Below are positions 50,143 to 53,683 of a DNA stretch of 53,683 nucleotides, piece after piece (positions within the stretch are counted from its first letter, which is position 1; each line of letters opens with the position of its first letter). The translations under genes and the position numbers were made by a program. The notes under the pieces were generated by a model. The model had not been told where the DNA came from and made no database searches. It saw only the letters and a list, made by a program, of their open reading frames with translations. This DNA comes from Rehaibacterium terrae (GTDB lineage: Bacteria > Pseudomonadota > Gammaproteobacteria > Xanthomonadales > Xanthomonadaceae), in contig NZ_JACHHX010000020.1 in the NCBI RefSeq assembly GCF_014202935.1, positions 1-53,683 of the forward strand, given 5' to 3'.

Positions 50143-51564
50143 ATGAAGACCGCCCTCAAAGTCCAGCTCGGCCAGCAGCTCAACCTGACGCCGCAGCTGC
50201 TGCAGTCGATCCGGCTGCTGCAGCTCGACGCGCTGCAGCTCGAGCAGGAGATCGGCCGCGCCCTGGAAACCAACCCGCTGCTGGAGCGCGAGGAAGGCGG
50301 CGAAGGCGAGACGCCGGAGGCGGCGGCCGAGGCGGCCGGCGAGGTCGAGCTGCGCGACGCCCCGGAAGGGCTGGAATGGTTGCAGGCCGCGCGCGGCAGC
50401 GGCGCCGGCAGCCTCGACGACGATGCCGTGCAGCGGCTGCCGGCCGGCGAGAGCAGCGACATGCGCCAGCGCCTGCTGGCGCAGTTCGAGCTCGAATGCC
50501 ATGCCGGGCGCGAGTTGGCGCTGGCCGCGCTGATCCTCGATCACGTCGACGACAGCGGTTATCTCGAAATCCCCTTCGACGAACTGGCCGCCCGCGCCCG
50601 CGCCGAACACCAGACCGACACCGGCGAACTGGAACGCGTGCGGCAGAAGCTGATGCGCTGCGAGCCGGTCGGCGTCGGCGCGCGCGACCTGCGCGAATGC
50701 CTGCTGGTGCAGCTCGACGAGTTGCCGGGCGTGGTGCCCGGCCGGGTGCTGGCGCGCCGGCTGGTGCAGGAGCATCTGGACCTGCTCGCCCTGCACGACC
50801 CGGTCAAGCTCGGCAAGGCGCTGGACGTGGAGCCCGAACAGGCCGCCGAGGCCGAGCGCCTGGTGCTGAGCCTGAACCCGCGTCCCGGCGCGGCCATGCT
50901 GGAGGCCGCCGCGGTGGTGATTCCCGACGTGCTGGTGACGCGCGGTGAGCGTGGCTGGCAGGTCGCGCTCAACCCGGCCACCGCGCCGCGCATCCGGGTC
51001 AATCCGCTGTACGAGCAGCTGCTCGGCGAGGGCGCGGCGGACGACGCCGCCAGCCGCCGGTTCCGCGACCTGCTCAACGAGGCGCGCTGGCTGACCCGCG
51101 GCCTGGGGATGCGCTACGACACCCTGCTGCGCGCCACCCGGGCCATCGTCGAGCGCCAGCAGGCCTTCCTGGAGCAGGGCGACGAGGCCATGGTCCCGCT
51201 CAACCTCAAGGACATCGCCGACGCCATCGGCATGCACGAATCGACCATCTCGCGCATCACCACCGGCAAGTACGTGCAGACCCCGCGCGGCACCTACGAG
51301 CTCAAGCACTTCTTCGGCGTGCGGCTGGAAGGCGCCAGCGTCGCCGGCGCCGCGGTCAAGGCGATGGTGAAGAAGCTGATCGACGGCGAGAACCCCGAGG
51401 CGCCGCTGGCCGACGACGACATCGCCGTGCTGCTGGCCCGCCAGGGCGTGCGCATCGCCCGCCGTACCGTCGCCAAGTACCGCGACCAGCTGCGCATCCC
51501 CTCCGCCAAGGAGCGCAAGCGTTCCGCACCGGGCGGGCCGGTGCGCTACGCTGCGCCGAATTGA
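50143..51564 (+). CDS. rpoN: RNA polymerase sigma-54 factor RpoN
   Basis: The 473-residue sigma-54 recognises -24/-12 promoters such as those before flgB and flgG. Region I is Gln/Leu-rich ([28 protein letters not shown]). The core-binding and HTH parts follow ([26 protein letters not shown]). The RpoN box [17 protein letters not shown] is at the C-terminus. Xanthomonads often carry two rpoN genes, one in the flagellar cluster; whether a second exists cannot be seen here. Confidence 0.96.
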   Translation: MKTALKVQLGQQLNLTPQLLQSIRLLQLDALQLEQEIGRALETNPLLEREEGGEGETPEAAAEAAGEVELRDAPEGLEWLQAARGSGAGSLDDDAVQRLPAGESSDMRQRLLAQFELECHAGRELALAALILDHVDDSGYLEIPFDELAARARAEHQTDTGELERVRQKLMRCEPVGVGARDLRECLLVQLDELPGVVPGRVLARRLVQEHLDLLALHDPVKLGKALDVEPEQAAEAERLVLSLNPRPGAAMLEAAAVVIPDVLVTRGERGWQVALNPATAPRIRVNPLYEQLLGEGAADDAASRRFRDLLNEARWLTRGLGMRYDTLLRATRAIVERQQAFLEQGDEAMVPLNLKDIADAIGMHESTISRITTGKYVQTPRGTYELKHFFGVRLEGASVAGAAVKAMVKKLIDGENPEAPLADDDIAVLLARQGVRIARRTVAKYRDQLRIPSAKERKRSAPGGPVRYAAPN

Positions 51565-51581
51565 GCCGCGCCGAGGCTGTC

Positions 51582-51958
51582 ATGCAACGCATCACCGTGC
51601 TGCTGGTCGACGATCACGAGGGTTTCCTCAAGGCCGCCATGCGCCACTTCCGCAACCTGCCCTGGCTGGAGGTGGTGGGGCAGGCGCTCAACGGCCTGGA
51701 GGCGGTGGAGAAGGCCGAGGCGCTCAAGCCCGATGCGGTGCTGATGGATCTGGCCATGCCCGAGATGGGCGGCCTGCAGGCCTGCCGGCTGATCAAGGCG
51801 CAGGACGATCCCCCCTTCGTGGTGATCGCCAGCCATTTCGACGACGCCCAGCACCGCGAGCATTCCGCCCGTGCCGGCGCCGATGCCTTCGTCAGCAAGC
51901 TGTCCTACATCCAGGAGGTGATGCCGCTGCTGCGTCGCCTTGCGGGGGTCGAAGAGGC

Positions 51959-51962
<4 letters not shown>
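51582..51962 (+). CDS. Single-domain response regulator between rpoN and fleQ
   Basis: A 126-residue stand-alone receiver: [12 protein letters not shown] (D10, D11), phospho-acceptor D56 ([12 protein letters not shown]) and VSKLSY near the end. The GAGG site supports the ATG at 51582; an upstream TTG overlapping the rpoN stop is weaker. It overlaps fleQ (ATGA). In relatives the rpoN-receiver-fleQ trio regulates the flagellar hierarchy. The kinase is unknown. Confidence 0.88.
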
Positions 51963-53416
<1,454 letters not shown>

Positions 53417-53455
53417 TCCGGAACTCGGGATTTGCAGGAGTGGCGTGTGGTTTGA

Positions 53456-53602
53456 TCGCGATCTGGCCGGTGTGTTTTGTCGGGGTTTCGTGCGTCTGTG
53501 GGTGTCTCGCGACCTGACCGGCGCTACCCGCCGGGTGTTCAGCCCGCCTGTGGGGTCCTCGCGAACTGGCCGGCGCGTTGCGCCGGGGGTTCCGTCCGCC
53601 TG
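53456..53602. repeat. Three degenerate ~51-bp tandem units
   Basis: Units start at TCGCGA at 53456, 53507 and 53559, each running to a CTG about 43 bases later. Each contains a CTG[GA]CCGG and a GGGT/GGGG core. The first unit carries many T where the third has C. They lead directly into the 14-bp inverted repeat. Confidence 0.75.
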
Positions 53603-53613
53603 CCGGCGGCCGG

Positions 53614-53647
53614 GTCACTTTCTCTTGCTTGCCCAAGAGAAAGTGAC
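53614..53647. repeat. 14-bp inverted repeat, Xanthomonadales dispersed element
   Basis: GTCACTTTCTCTTG (53614-53627) and CAAGAGAAAGTGAC (53634-53647) are perfect reverse complements around CTTGCC. The wording, with AAAGAGAAGGGCACCCC just after, is one I associate with abundant intergenic repeats in Xanthomonas, Stenotrophomonas and Lysobacter. Confidence 0.8.
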
Positions 53648-53683
53648 CAAAGAGAAGGGCACCCCAGGTGCTCGCGCCCTCCG

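Overview
The window reads as a high-GC gammaproteobacterial chromosome, most likely Lysobacterales/Xanthomonadales. Four things point there: a flgM/flgN-flgA-cheV-flgBCDEFGHIJKL-fliC-flaG-fliD-fliS-PilZ-rpoN-regulator-fleQ order, monomeric isocitrate dehydrogenase, an inverted repeat built on GTCACTTTCTCTTG at the right edge, and CCCGG-rich intergenic repeats. No search could be run, so genus and species are not called.

Region 1 (1-15013) is a complete subtype I-G (formerly I-U) CRISPR-Cas locus. It has an array of 60 repeats and 59 spacers (112-4438), a leader, cas2, fused cas4-cas1, and an effector module cas3-csb3-csb1-csb2, all on the minus strand. The locus looks chimeric. Just upstream of the intact cas3 lies the first ~170 codons of a second, different I-G cas3, cut before its DEAH region. 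Just downstream of the intact csb2 lies the C-terminal half of a second, different csb2, directly before cas4-cas1. Single 60-base lines counted by hand give about 65-73% GC in the two fragments and 67% in cas4-cas1, but about 53-57% in the intact effector genes (flagellar genes about 75%). The simplest reading is that an incoming effector cassette replaced the middle of a resident I-G operon, while resident adaptation genes, array and probably promoter were kept.

Region 2 (15014-25285) is ordinary chromosome: an 0.8 kb stretch with no recognised gene, monomeric icd, a secreted serine beta-lactamase-family protein, a lipoprotein methyltransferase, rluE, zapE, an alpha/beta hydrolase, an ExeM/NucH-type nuclease lipoprotein and a membrane-anchored cytochrome c.

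Region 3 (25681-31935) is signalling. It holds a divergent NarL-type regulator and MASE1-type kinase whose start codons share one CATG, a LOV-GGDEF-EAL protein with a C-terminal receiver (a candidate blue-light c-di-GMP switch), and a convergent PAS histidine kinase.

Region 4 (32063-53416) is the early/middle/late flagellar cluster. flgA, flgM and flgN run leftward; cheV, flgB to flgL, fliC, flaG, fliD, fliS, a FliT-like protein, an atypical PilZ protein, rpoN, a receiver protein and fleQ run rightward. Sigma-54 sites precede flgB and flgG, and sigma-28 sites precede flgM and fliC. This fits a FleQ/RpoN, then FliA/FlgM hierarchy; fliA itself is not in the window. The right edge carries degenerate ~51-bp tandem repeats and the 14-bp inverted repeat.
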